From contig CAYWQL010000004.1 in NCBI GenBank assembly GCA_964460755.1, positions 38,637-102,636 of the forward strand: DNA of 64,000 bases, in the 5' to 3' direction. Source of the stretch: JAYFNU01 sp964460755 (GTDB taxonomy: Bacteria; Bacillota; Clostridia; Oscillospirales; Ruminococcaceae). Made by a program: the position numbers and the translations under genes. The notes below the pieces were generated by a model, which was not told the origin of the DNA, searched no databases, and saw nothing but the letters and a program-made list of their open reading frames with translations. The number at the start of each line of letters is the position of its first letter. Position 1 is the first letter of the stretch. Positions 8,022 to 16,990 of this stretch are shown piece by piece.

Positions 8022-8050
8022 TTGTATCTTTCTGAAAAAACTTATATAAT
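8022..8050 (+). promoter_or_regulatory. Promoter of the flavoprotein-cmk-plsC-ispH/S1 operon
   Basis: TTGTAT (8022-8027), a 17-bp spacer and a perfect TATAAT (8045-8050). The expected start near 8057 leaves only about 6 nt before the assigned ATG at 8063. Confidence 0.65.
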
Positions 8051-8062
8051 AAAAATGCAAAT

Positions 8063-9349
8063 ATGGGGAAATACGGTGCTTATTTGGAAAAGACAGCTAA
8101 AAATGTTTATAAATTCGACGTCGTCGTAATCGGAGCGGGTCCCGCGGGACTTATGGCGGGCACAGCCGCGTCCGAAAGGGGTCTTTCAACGGCGATAGTC
8201 GACAAGAACGATATAGCGGGGAAAAAGCTTCTCATAACGGGCAAGGGACGCTGCAACGTGACCAACGACTGCGACGTCGAGGGCTTTATGAAAAATATCA
8301 GAAACGGCTCGCGCTTTATGTACAGCTCGCTGACCGCCTTCGACAGCGGCGCGGTTATGCGCTTTTTTGAGGACGGCGGCGTTCGCCTAAAAACCGAGCG
8401 GGGGAACAGGGTTTTCCCCGAAAGCGACAAATCGCTCGATATCCGCGACGCGCTCGTAAGGGCGGCGGAAAAATCGGGCTGTCGCTTGATGAGAGGACAA
8501 GCCGTAAAAATACAAACCGACGACGGCGGAGTTTGTGCGGTGCTTCTCGACGGCGGAACTCTTTTAGAGTGTCGCGGCGCGATAGTCGCGACGGGCGGCT
8601 TATCCTATCCGAAAACGGGTTCAACCGGCGACGGCTACGCTCTTTTGAAGGCGGTGGGACACACCGTAACCGAGCTTGAGCCTTCGCTCGTTCCGCTCAT
8701 ATGCGAGGGGGAGGAATGCAAGCGGCTTGAGGGGCTTTCGCTCAAGAATGTTAAGCTTACCGCCATAAAGGACGGCACGCGCTTCTTTTCCGAGCAGGGT
8801 GAGATGATTTTTACCTATTTCGGCATATCCGGTCCGCTTGTTCTGACCCTTAGCGGTCGTGCTGTGGACGAGCGGGCAAAGCGCTTTGAGATTGAGATTG
8901 ATTTAAAGCCGGCGCTCGACGAAGCGACGTTGGACAGAAGACTTTTAAGGGATTTCGGCGAAAACCTAAACAGGGAATTTAAGAACAGCCTTAACGAGCT
9001 GCTTCCGCAGAAGATAATACCGCTCGTCATTGAAAAGAGCGGGATTGAACCGACCAAAAAGGTTAATTCGGTCACGGCTAAGGAGCGTGAGGCACTTGTC
9101 GGCGCGATAAAGCGCTTTAGCCTTACGGTAACGGGAACGCGCCCGATAGACGAGGCAGTTATTACGGCGGGCGGGGTTGAGCTTAAGCAAATCAATCCCA
9201 AAACACTGGAATCGAAAATAATAAAAAATCTGCACGTTGCGGGCGAGCTGCTCGATGTGGACGCGTATACGGGAGGCTTTAACCTCGGCGTGGCGTTTGC
9301 AACGGGGCGCGCGGCGGGCGAACATATATTAGGAGGTGTCAAGGAATGA
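8063..9349 (+). CDS. NAD(P)/FAD-dependent oxidoreductase, HI0933/BaiN-like
   Basis: 428 aa. The dinucleotide-binding motif VVVIGAGPAGLMAG starts at about residue 20, GKKLLITGKGRCNVTN follows (55-70), and the C-terminus ELLDVDAYTGGFNLGVAFATGRAAGE closes the FAD site. This is the pattern of the HI0933 flavoprotein family, some members of which (BaiN) act on bile-acid intermediates; most are uncharacterised, so no substrate is assigned. The start is uncertain: the ATG lies about 6 nt after the inferred transcription start and lacks a Shine-Dalgarno. The stop overlaps the cmk start (ATGA). It leads the operon with cmk, plsC and ispH. Confidence 0.85.
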   Translation: MGKYGAYLEKTAKNVYKFDVVVIGAGPAGLMAGTAASERGLSTAIVDKNDIAGKKLLITGKGRCNVTNDCDVEGFMKNIRNGSRFMYSSLTAFDSGAVMRFFEDGGVRLKTERGNRVFPESDKSLDIRDALVRAAEKSGCRLMRGQAVKIQTDDGGVCAVLLDGGTLLECRGAIVATGGLSYPKTGSTGDGYALLKAVGHTVTELEPSLVPLICEGEECKRLEGLSLKNVKLTAIKDGTRFFSEQGEMIFTYFGISGPLVLTLSGRAVDERAKRFEIEIDLKPALDEATLDRRLLRDFGENLNREFKNSLNELLPQKIIPLVIEKSGIEPTKKVNSVTAKEREALVGAIKRFSLTVTGTRPIDEAVITAGGVELKQINPKTLESKIIKNLHVAGELLDVDAYTGGFNLGVAFATGRAAGEHILGGVKE

Positions 9350-10008
9350 GGGCGATAGCCATTGACGGGCCTGCGGGCGCGGGAAAAAGCACTATAGCGA
9401 GAAAGGTGGCGGCGGAGCTTGGGTATATCTACGTCGACACGGGGGCGCTTTACCGCGCAATAGGATATTTCGTCGTTTCGCGCGGGGTCAGCGTTTCCGA
9501 CGAGGTCGCCATAGCGGGGCTTTTGCTTGGGGCTTCAATCGAATTGCGCTTTATTGACACCGAACAAAGGGTGTTTTTGAACGACATTGACGTGACGTCG
9601 AAGATAAGAACAGAGGCGGTGTCTATGGCGGCGTCGGCGGTGTCCGCGCTTCCCGCGGTAAGGGATTATCTTCTCGGACTTCAGCGCGATATAGCGAGCA
9701 AGAACAACGTTGTTATGGACGGGCGGGACATCGGAACCGTTGTGCTTCCCGACGCCGATGTAAAGATTTTCTTAACAGCCTCTCCTGAGGAGCGCGCGCG
9801 CCGTCGCTATGAAGAGCTGACGGCCAAGGGGGTAAGCGCCGACTACGACGCGGTACTGAGCGACCTCAAGACGCGGGACTATAATGACAGTCACCGTGAA
9901 ATAGCGCCGCTCAAGGCGGCTGATAACGCTATTTTTGTCGATACGACGGGCTTTGAGCTCGACGAGTCGGTGGAAAAGATATTTGAAGTAGTAAAGGATA
10001 ATCTGTAA
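9346..10008 (+). CDS. cmk: Cytidylate kinase
   Basis: 220 aa P-loop kinase phosphorylating CMP/dCMP. The Walker A GPAGAGKST is at residues 8-16, followed by YVDTGALYRAIGY. MDGRDIGTVVLPDADVKIFLTASPEERARRR contains the CMP-binding and LID segments. Overlaps the flavoprotein stop by 4 nt and has the Shine-Dalgarno AGGAGG. The cmk-plsC-ispH(-S1) order is a conserved clostridial arrangement. Confidence 0.96.
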   Translation: MRAIAIDGPAGAGKSTIARKVAAELGYIYVDTGALYRAIGYFVVSRGVSVSDEVAIAGLLLGASIELRFIDTEQRVFLNDIDVTSKIRTEAVSMAASAVSALPAVRDYLLGLQRDIASKNNVVMDGRDIGTVVLPDADVKIFLTASPEERARRRYEELTAKGVSADYDAVLSDLKTRDYNDSHREIAPLKAADNAIFVDTTGFELDESVEKIFEVVKDNL

Positions 10009-10010
10009 CC

Positions 10011-10613
10011 ATGCCACTTTTTAGATTTGCACGTTTTCTCGCGAGAATAATCGGTCGGCTTATGTACAACATCAGTTATGAAGGGCGCGACAATATCCCC
10101 GACAAGGGCGCGGTCATTATAGCGAGCAACCATATCAACCTTGTCGACCCGGGTCTTCACGCGATATGCGTCAAGCGAACCTTTCGTACAATGGCGAAGG
10201 TCGAGCTTTTTCGTCACAAGCTTTTAGCCGCGATTTTGCGCCCGCTCGGAGCTTTTCCCGTTACGAGGGGAAAGGCGGATAAGCACGCCTTTTCGACCGC
10301 GGCAAACGTGTTAAAGGAGGGCGACGCGCTCCTTATTTTTCCCGAGGGAACCCGTTCGAAAACGGGCGAGCTGGGTCTGTTTAAGGCGGGGGCGGTTGCT
10401 CTTTGCGCTATGACGAAGGCGCCGATAGTTCCCGCGGCAATGATACAGGAAAAGAACATTAAGCTTTTCGATATGGTTCATATTGTCTACGGAAAGCCCA
10501 TTACATACGAGGAGCTTGGTCTTGAAGATACGTCGAGCACAAACCTTCGCCGCGCCTCCGAGATAGTTCACGACAAGGTTGCCGAAATGCTTTCTTCAGA
10601 GGGCAAGCGGTGA
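10011..10613 (+). CDS. plsC: 1-acylglycerol-3-phosphate O-acyltransferase
   Basis: 200 aa membrane-associated acyltransferase that forms phosphatidic acid. The catalytic motif NHINLVD gives His41 and Asp46, and the substrate-binding motif FPEGTRS lies near residue 111. Length is typical for the short PlsC form. It starts 2 nt after cmk and overlaps the following gene by 4 nt (ATGA-type), so the run is translationally coupled. Confidence 0.94.
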   Translation: MPLFRFARFLARIIGRLMYNISYEGRDNIPDKGAVIIASNHINLVDPGLHAICVKRTFRTMAKVELFRHKLLAAILRPLGAFPVTRGKADKHAFSTAANVLKEGDALLIFPEGTRSKTGELGLFKAGAVALCAMTKAPIVPAAMIQEKNIKLFDMVHIVYGKPITYEELGLEDTSSTNLRRASEIVHDKVAEMLSSEGKR

Positions 10614-12922
10614 TGAGCGAAATTATTCTTGCGAAAACGGCGGGCTTTTGCTTTGGGGTTAACCGCGCGGTCGCCCTTTGCGAAAAGCTGATTGACGAAG
10701 GCAAAAGCGTGGCGACGCTCGGACCGATTATTCACAACAGCTTTGTCGTCGAGTCGCTTAAAAACAAGGGCGCAATTATAGTTGAACGCCCCGAGGATAC
10801 GCCGAAGGGATACACCCTTGTTATACGGAGCCACGGAGTAGCCAAGGCGGTCTATGACAACTGTAAGCGAGAGGGAATAACCATTGCCGACGCAACCTGC
10901 CCCTTCGTTTCGAAAATTCACGACATTGTTCGGGAATATAGCGAGAAGGGATATGAGGTGCTTATCGCGGGCGACAAAAATCATCCCGAGGTCGAGGGAA
11001 TTGTCGGTCACTGCGAGGGTGAAACGATAATTTACGCCGACCTAAACGAGCTCAAAGCTCTTTTAAATGCCAAAATCTTGACAAAAAATGCAATAATGGT
11101 GGCTCAAACGACCTTTAATTTGAGTGAATATAACAAGTGTTGCGAATATATAAAAAAAATATATACAAATGTCGCGATATTTGATACAATATGTAATGCG
11201 ACGCGTGAACGACAGCAGGAGGCTGAGAAATTAGCCTTAAAATGCGACGTTTGCGTCGTCATAGGAGGACAGAACAGCTCCAACACGAAGAAGCTCCGCG
11301 ATGTTTGCTCACTAAACGCTACGACTTTCTCAATCGAGAACAAGGACGGGCTGACCGAACAGATGTTAAGCGGCGCGAAATCAATCGGAGTTACTGCGGG
11401 TGCATCGACACCGTCCCCCTTAATCGAGGAGGTACTCACTAAGATGAGCGAGATTATCAAAGACGAAGATTTCAATTTTGAACAGGCACTTGAGGATTCA
11501 CTTAAGCTGGTCCACCGCGGACAGAGGGTTGAGGGAATTGTCACGTCGATTAAACCCAACGAGGTTGTCGTCGACATCGGCACAAAGCACACGGGCTTTA
11601 TTCCTATCGACGAGCTGAGCGACGACGCTTCACTTAATCCCAACGATATCGTTAAGGTCGGCGACAAGCTTATGCTGCTCGTGACGAAGGTTCAGGACCT
11701 TGAGGGTTTTGTCACCCTTTCGAAAAAGCGTATTGATTCCGAAAAAGGGCTTGAAGAAATCGAAAAGGGCGTGGAGGACGGAACCGTTTTCGACGCATAT
11801 ATATCCGAGGCGGTCAACAAGGGACTTGTCGCGATAGTGAAGGGAGTTCGTATTTTTATCCCCGCTTCACAGGCGACGGTAAGACGCGGCGAGCCGTATG
11901 AGCAGCTTGTTCGCACCCATCAGAAAATAAAGATACTCGAAGTCAATCAGGAGCGTCGCCGCGCTATCGGCTCGATAAGAGCGGTGCTCGACATCGAAAA
12001 CGACAAGAAGCGCGAAGAGTTCTGGAAGGACATCGAAGTCGGTAAGAAGTTCCAAGGCGCGGTTAAGTCGATAACCTCCTACGGCGCGTTCGTCGACCTC
12101 GGCGGCGTTGACGGAATGGTACATATAAGCGAGCTTTCTTGGGGAAGGCTCAAAAGCCCGGCGGACGTTCTTAAGGTCGGCGACGTAATCGACGTTTATG
12201 TAAAGGACGTTGACCTCGAGAAAAAGAAAATCTCCCTTGGCTATCGCAAGGAAGAGGATAACCCGTGGAAGGCAATCCAAAACTACAAAATTGGCGAAGA
12301 ATTTGAAGCGCCCGTTGTGTCGCTCACGAAATTCGGAGCCTTCGTAAGAATACTTCCCGGAATCGACGGACTTGTTCACGTTTCCGAAATGTCGAGCGAA
12401 AAGGTATCAGACCCCGCTGAGGTTGTCAAGGTTGGCGACAAGGTCAAGGTTCGTCTTATCGGTGTAGACCTTGAGAAGAAGCGCGTTTCTCTTTCAATGC
12501 GTCCCGACGGCGAGGAGCTTTCGGACAGCAGCAAAAGGGAAAAGGCTTTTGACGAGACACTAAGCGAGGCCGGCAAGTTTGTTAAGGACGTCGCGGTCGC
12601 GGCGGCACAGGTTGGCGACAATCTCGTGGCAAAGACCAAGGAGGCCGTCGAGAAGGCTACCCCGAAGGTCGAGGCTCTTGGCGACGATATAGCCGAAACG
12701 GCGAAGGATACAGGCAAGAAGCTGGCTAAGACCGCGAAGGACGCGAGTGAAAAGCTTGCCGAAACGGCGAAGGACGCAGGCGAAAAGCTTGCCGAAACCG
12801 CGAAGGACACAGGCAAGAAGTTGGCTAAGACCGCGAAGGACGCGGGCGAAAAGCTTGCGGACAAGGCAAAGGACGCTGTCGAAACCGTTAAGGATAAGCT
12901 TGACGGTGACGACGAAAAATAA
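10610..12922 (+). CDS. ispH: Fused HMB-PP reductase (IspH) and S1 RNA-binding protein
   Basis: 770 aa fusion. Residues 1-280 are IspH, the 4Fe-4S enzyme making IPP/DMAPP in the MEP pathway. Cluster cysteines sit in GFCFGVNRAV, DATCPFVSKIH and TICNATRERQ, and the active-site glutamate region is present. Residues about 300-640 hold four S1 domains, the last two clearest (GAFVDLGGVDGMVHISELSW and GAFVRILPGIDGLVHVSEMS), as in ribosomal protein S1. The IspH-S1 fusion is known in Clostridia. Unusual here is the charged tail of about 100 residues ending in 11-residue repeats of the form TAKDxxxKLAx. A terminator follows. Confidence 0.94.
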   Translation: MMSEIILAKTAGFCFGVNRAVALCEKLIDEGKSVATLGPIIHNSFVVESLKNKGAIIVERPEDTPKGYTLVIRSHGVAKAVYDNCKREGITIADATCPFVSKIHDIVREYSEKGYEVLIAGDKNHPEVEGIVGHCEGETIIYADLNELKALLNAKILTKNAIMVAQTTFNLSEYNKCCEYIKKIYTNVAIFDTICNATRERQQEAEKLALKCDVCVVIGGQNSSNTKKLRDVCSLNATTFSIENKDGLTEQMLSGAKSIGVTAGASTPSPLIEEVLTKMSEIIKDEDFNFEQALEDSLKLVHRGQRVEGIVTSIKPNEVVVDIGTKHTGFIPIDELSDDASLNPNDIVKVGDKLMLLVTKVQDLEGFVTLSKKRIDSEKGLEEIEKGVEDGTVFDAYISEAVNKGLVAIVKGVRIFIPASQATVRRGEPYEQLVRTHQKIKILEVNQERRRAIGSIRAVLDIENDKKREEFWKDIEVGKKFQGAVKSITSYGAFVDLGGVDGMVHISELSWGRLKSPADVLKVGDVIDVYVKDVDLEKKKISLGYRKEEDNPWKAIQNYKIGEEFEAPVVSLTKFGAFVRILPGIDGLVHVSEMSSEKVSDPAEVVKVGDKVKVRLIGVDLEKKRVSLSMRPDGEELSDSSKREKAFDETLSEAGKFVKDVAVAAAQVGDNLVAKTKEAVEKATPKVEALGDDIAETAKDTGKKLAKTAKDASEKLAETAKDAGEKLAETAKDTGKKLAKTAKDAGEKLADKAKDAVETVKDKLDGDDEK
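12698..12862 (+). repeat. 33-bp tandem repeats encoding an 11-residue motif
   Basis: Five consecutive 33-bp units encode TAKDTGKKLAK, TAKDASEKLAE, TAKDAGEKLAE, TAKDTGKKLAK and TAKDAGEKLAD, followed by a degenerate sixth unit to about 12895. The 11-residue amphipathic period is that of group 3 LEA-like helices. The first and fourth units are identical at protein level, suggesting recent block duplication. Confidence 0.9.
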
Positions 12923-12935
12923 GAATCGGCAACAG

Positions 12936-12970
12936 TATACCGCCGCGTATTAACGCGGCGGTATTTTTAT
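12936..12970 (+). terminator. Terminator of the flavoprotein-ispH/S1 operon
   Basis: Perfect 12-bp stem ATACCGCCGCGT / ACGCGGCGGTAT followed by a T-rich tail. Confidence 0.9.
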
Positions 12971-13017
12971 ATTCGCGCGCTCATACTATTGATTAAGAAA
13001 AACTGAAGGGTGCGAAT

Positions 13018-15579
13018 ATGATAAAAGGAATAACCGAAAAGACGGCGAGGGGACTGCTTGCTCGCTATGGGGAAAACACCCTTGCCGAAAAGAAAAAGAA
13101 AAGCGCGTTCGCGCTTTTCGCATCACAATTTAAAGATATACTTATATTAATTCTTGCCGTTTCAACTCTTTTTTCTGTGATAATCGGTCAGATGACCGAG
13201 GCGGTGACGATAATAACGATAATGCTTCTCAACGCCGTTATGGGTTTTATTCAGGAGTTTCGAACCGAGAAGACACTCGAAGCGCTTAAGAATATGACCG
13301 CACCGACAGCGAGGGTCTATCGAAACGGCGAGCTAAAGCGAATAGCGGCTTCGAGCCTTGTTCCGAGCGATGTAATATCCCTTCGTGCGGGCGACAGAAT
13401 ACCAGCCGATTGTGAGCTTATTTCGGGCGTATCCTTCAAGAGCGACGAAGCGATTCTAAGCGGCGAATCGGACGCGATTTCAAAGAGCCCAGGTGGGGAC
13501 AACAGGCTTTTTATGGGCGCAAGCGTTTGTCTCGGACACGGTGAGGCACGGGTCGTAAGCACGGGGATGAATACCGAAATGGGCAGGATTTCCGCCATGC
13601 TTGGCGAGGTCGTCGAACAGCCGACCCCCCTTCAAAAGCGGCTTAAGTCACTTGGGGTTTTTATCGCGGTTTCCTGTGTCAGCTGCGGAGTCGTCGTGAT
13701 TTTGCTTGGGGTTCTTCGAGGGGAAAAGCTTCTTGAAATGCTGCTGACGGGGGTGTCTCTTGCCGTTGCTGCAATACCCGAGGGACTTCCCGCGATAGTT
13801 ACGATTGTGCTCGCTCTTTCGGTCAATCGCATTTTATCCCGCGGAGCGATAATAAGGAAGCTTCACGCCGTTGAAACCCTTGGCTCGGCGACCGTTATTT
13901 GTGCGGACAAAACGGGTACGATAACCGAAAACAAGATGACGGCGACCGACATATATACCCTTGGAAAACGCTTTACGGTGACGGGCGGGGGAAATTCCGC
14001 GACTGGCAAGCTTCTTTTTGAAGGGCGAGAGGTTGATGTAAGCCAACAAAAAACGGTCGCCGACGCTCTTGAAACAGCGGTTATTTGCTCAGTGACAAAT
14101 CTTTCGCAGAGCGGCGACGAGCTTTTGTCGGACGGAAGCCCGACGGAAACGGCACTTCTTGTTGCGGCGCACAAGGTTGGAATAAGAAAAAAAGATCTCT
14201 TAAAGAAATATCATATTACGCTTGAAAACCCCTTTGATTCGACGAGAAAAATGATGTCGGTCGGCGTTTCGTCGTCAAAGGGGGAAAAGGCTCTTTTCGT
14301 CAAGGGTGCGCCAGATTATGTTATTAAGAAATGCACAAAAATCGCGACCGAAGGGGGAACGCGACCTCTTAGAGAAAAAGATATAATTACAATAAAAGAG
14401 GAAATGAAAACCCTTTCAAGCGATGCGAAAAGGGTTATCGCAATCGCGAAAAGAACCGACGGATTAGAGGAAAACGAGCTTGTTTTTTTGGCGCTTTGCG
14501 GCATAACAGACCCGCCGCGAAAAGAGGTTAGGGAAGCGGTAAAACGGTGCAGAATGGCAGGTGTTCGACCTGTTATGATAACGGGCGACCATGCGCTGAC
14601 AGCGTGCGCTGTGGCGCGAAAGGTCGGCATTTTAACGGGCGACGAGCGGGTGATAACGGGCGGCGAGCTTGAGGGAATGAGCGACGCAGACCTCGACGCG
14701 GCGGTCGATAACGCGGGAGTTTTTGCCCGAGTGTCGCCCAAGGATAAGCTTCGCATAGTCAAGGCTTTTAAGCGTCGGGGAAACGTCGTTGCTATGACGG
14801 GCGACGGGGTCAACGACGCGCCCGCAATTAAGGAGGCGGACATTGGCGTCGCCATGGGTATTTCGGGGAGCGACGTCGCGAAGGAGGCGTCGTCGGTAGT
14901 AATTCTGGACGACAATTTCGCTACGATTGTCGCCGCCGTCGAAGAGGGAAGAATAATCTATCAGAACATAAAGAGGTTTATTCGATTTCTTCTAACGAGT
15001 AATCTCGGCGAGGTGCTGACGGTGCTTTTGGCTATGCTTTTTCATATGCCGATTGTCTTTATTCCCATACAAATTCTTTTAATAAACCTTGTTACCGACG
15101 GGCTTCCGTCGGTTGCGCTTGGAATGGAACGGGCCGACTCGGGAATAATGAACCGCCCGCCGCGAAGCGCCGACGAAAGCCTTTTTTCGGGTGGGCTTGT
15201 TTCAACTATTCTCTTTCGAGGCACGGTGCTCGGACTATGCAATTTGCTTTGCTTTTCGCTTGTATATAGGCTTTCCGGCGACCTGACGGCGGCGCGCTCG
15301 GCAACCTATCTTACCCTTATTTCGGCGCAGATGATACACGTTTTTGAATGTAAGTTTGAAGGGCGAAAATTCGATTGGTCGTCGATTTTTTCAAACAGGG
15401 TTTTAGTTTTCGCGTGTTTTTCGTCTATGGCGGCGTCTTTCGCCGTGATTTATATTCCTTTTATGCAAAACATTTTTCATACCTGCGCCGTTCGGGGTGA
15501 GGCTTGCCTTATCGTGCTTGGCTGTGTGCTGTTAAGCCCTATTTTTGGCGCGATTTCCAATATAATAAAGAAAAAATAG
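13018..15579 (+). CDS. Calcium-type P-type (P2) cation ATPase
   Basis: 853 aa ATP-driven membrane cation pump. Aspartyl phosphorylation site DKTGTIT at Asp297; TM4 ion-binding motif PEGLPAIV; SGESDAISK in the actuator domain; hinge TGDGVNDAPAIKEADIG; NLGEVLTVL and LLINLVTDGLPS in TM5-6. These fit the P2A/P2B Ca2+ pumps, of which B. subtilis YloB is a sporulation-expressed example. A CATACTAT at 12982-12989 resembles a mother-cell sigma-E/K -10 element, without a clear -35. spoIVB and spo0A follow. Ca2+ specificity is inferred from family resemblance. Shine-Dalgarno AAGGGTG. Confidence 0.88.
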   Translation: MIKGITEKTARGLLARYGENTLAEKKKKSAFALFASQFKDILILILAVSTLFSVIIGQMTEAVTIITIMLLNAVMGFIQEFRTEKTLEALKNMTAPTARVYRNGELKRIAASSLVPSDVISLRAGDRIPADCELISGVSFKSDEAILSGESDAISKSPGGDNRLFMGASVCLGHGEARVVSTGMNTEMGRISAMLGEVVEQPTPLQKRLKSLGVFIAVSCVSCGVVVILLGVLRGEKLLEMLLTGVSLAVAAIPEGLPAIVTIVLALSVNRILSRGAIIRKLHAVETLGSATVICADKTGTITENKMTATDIYTLGKRFTVTGGGNSATGKLLFEGREVDVSQQKTVADALETAVICSVTNLSQSGDELLSDGSPTETALLVAAHKVGIRKKDLLKKYHITLENPFDSTRKMMSVGVSSSKGEKALFVKGAPDYVIKKCTKIATEGGTRPLREKDIITIKEEMKTLSSDAKRVIAIAKRTDGLEENELVFLALCGITDPPRKEVREAVKRCRMAGVRPVMITGDHALTACAVARKVGILTGDERVITGGELEGMSDADLDAAVDNAGVFARVSPKDKLRIVKAFKRRGNVVAMTGDGVNDAPAIKEADIGVAMGISGSDVAKEASSVVILDDNFATIVAAVEEGRIIYQNIKRFIRFLLTSNLGEVLTVLLAMLFHMPIVFIPIQILLINLVTDGLPSVALGMERADSGIMNRPPRSADESLFSGGLVSTILFRGTVLGLCNLLCFSLVYRLSGDLTAARSATYLTLISAQMIHVFECKFEGRKFDWSSIFSNRVLVFACFSSMAASFAVIYIPFMQNIFHTCAVRGEACLIVLGCVLLSPIFGAISNIIKKK

Positions 15580-15585
15580 GTATAT

Positions 15586-15642
15586 AAAATCCCCTCGCTT
15601 TGTCAACACTAACGTTAAATCGAAGCGAAGGGGATTATTTTT
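15586..15642 (+). terminator. Terminator-like hairpin between the P-ATPase and spoIVB
   Basis: AATCCCCTCGCTT pairs with AAGCGAAGGGGATT (one bulged A) across a loop of about 24 nt, followed by ATTTTTTAT. The spoIVB ATG comes only a few bases later, and its best Shine-Dalgarno (AAGGGG) lies in the 3' arm. Confidence 0.7.
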
Positions 15643-15645
15643 TAT

Positions 15646-16896
15646 ATGAAACGAATTATTTCAACGCTTTTGACCCTCGCGCTTGCGTCGGTCGCGTTTT
15701 TCGGCGGATTCTCATATATCAACGCAGAATATCTTCCCGATAGCGTTTATGTTTTCGAGGGAGAGGATTTTAGCTGTGCGAAGGGGCTTCTTACCATAAG
15801 GTCGAACGAAAAAACAGTATCCGAGGCGTCTGCGACGGCGGGCGGCTCGTATAGCGGTAAGCTTTGTCTTTTTGATGTTATTCCGCTTAAAACCGTCAGG
15901 GTATCGACCATCGAAAGACAGAGCCTTGTGCCCAGCGGAAGGGCGTTCGGGGTGAAGCTGTTTACAGACGGGGTTGTCGTCGTCGGCTTCGGCGACGTGA
16001 CGACGGCGAAAAAAACCTGCTGTCCGGCAAAGGATTCGGGCATAATGCTCGGCGACGTAATAAAGACAATAGACGGGCGAAAAATATCGGGCAACGCCGA
16101 GCTTTCGTCGATAGTGACCGCGAGCGACGGCAAAAAGCTTGAGGTTGTGCTTACGCGCAACGGCGAGGAAAAGACGGTTTATATTACCCCGGCGAACGCC
16201 AAGGACAGAACCGGCTTTAAAATCGGAATGTGGGTGCGCGATTCGTCGGCGGGAATAGGCACGCTGACCTATATTAACCAAAACACAGGTGTCGCCGCGG
16301 GGCTGGGGCATGGAATAACCGACAGCGACGTTGAGATTGTTCTTCCCGTTTTACGCGGAGAACTCGTTTGTGTTACAATAACGGCAGTTACCAAAGGACA
16401 GGTTGGACAGCCCGGAGAATTAAAGGGAGTTTTTCACAATGAATCTCCCTTCGCCTCGCTCAAAATCAACGGAGAAACCGGGGTTTTCGGCGACATACAG
16501 CAGGGAAGCCTCGGCGCGGACGAGGTGCTTTGCGGCGATGCGATACCCATAGCGCTTAAACAGGAGGTAACCACGGGGGCGGCGCAGATTTTGTCCACCG
16601 TCGACGGAAAAGAACCGAAATATTACGACGTTGAAATCGAGCGTGTTAATCTTAGTGAAAACACCCTTACCCAAAATCTCGTCGTCAAGATAACCGACGA
16701 GGAGCTGCTCGAAAAAACGGGCGGAATAGTCCAAGGAATGAGCGGAAGCCCTATAATTCAGCAGGGTCGCCTTGTCGGCGCGATAACTCACGTTTTTGTC
16801 AGCGAGCCGACAAAAGGATACGGCATTTTTATCGAAAATATGCTATGCTGTGAGGGTAAAACTTCGTCTGAAGAGAATAATTTGTTGGCGGCGTAA
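15646..16896 (+). CDS. spoIVB: SpoIVB sporulation signalling peptidase (S55)
   Basis: 416 aa. The forespore-secreted serine peptidase triggers SpoIVFA cleavage and sigma-K activation in the mother cell. An N-terminal signal anchor (residues 5-25) is followed by a PDZ domain (about 100-185) and the S55 catalytic domain. The histidine is in GLGHGITD (His222) and the serine in QGMSGSPI (Ser366/368), with conserved THVFV near the end. Length is typical. It is directly upstream of spo0A, as in most spore formers. The ATG sits just after a terminator hairpin that contains the likely ribosome site. Confidence 0.95.
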   Translation: MKRIISTLLTLALASVAFFGGFSYINAEYLPDSVYVFEGEDFSCAKGLLTIRSNEKTVSEASATAGGSYSGKLCLFDVIPLKTVRVSTIERQSLVPSGRAFGVKLFTDGVVVVGFGDVTTAKKTCCPAKDSGIMLGDVIKTIDGRKISGNAELSSIVTASDGKKLEVVLTRNGEEKTVYITPANAKDRTGFKIGMWVRDSSAGIGTLTYINQNTGVAAGLGHGITDSDVEIVLPVLRGELVCVTITAVTKGQVGQPGELKGVFHNESPFASLKINGETGVFGDIQQGSLGADEVLCGDAIPIALKQEVTTGAAQILSTVDGKEPKYYDVEIERVNLSENTLTQNLVVKITDEELLEKTGGIVQGMSGSPIIQQGRLVGAITHVFVSEPTKGYGIFIENMLCCEGKTSSEENNLLAA

Positions 16897-16914
16897 ATTT
16901 TTTGAAAAAAAGTG

Positions 16915-16943
16915 TTGCGTATCGTGGTAATATATGGTACGAT
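16915..16943 (+). promoter_or_regulatory. Promoter of spo0A
   Basis: TTGCGT (16915-16920), 17-bp spacer, TACGAT (16938-16943). The expected start is about 40 nt before the spo0A start codon. Confidence 0.5.
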
Positions 16944-16990
16944 ACATTTCGGAAGAGTTGTTAAATAAGTGTTAAGGAGAGTCGAGAAAT

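Noticed and set aside
12698..12862. Tandem 33-bp repeats considered as a CRISPR or VNTR locus
   Set aside because: Units are contiguous, in frame and protein-coding; there are no spacers.
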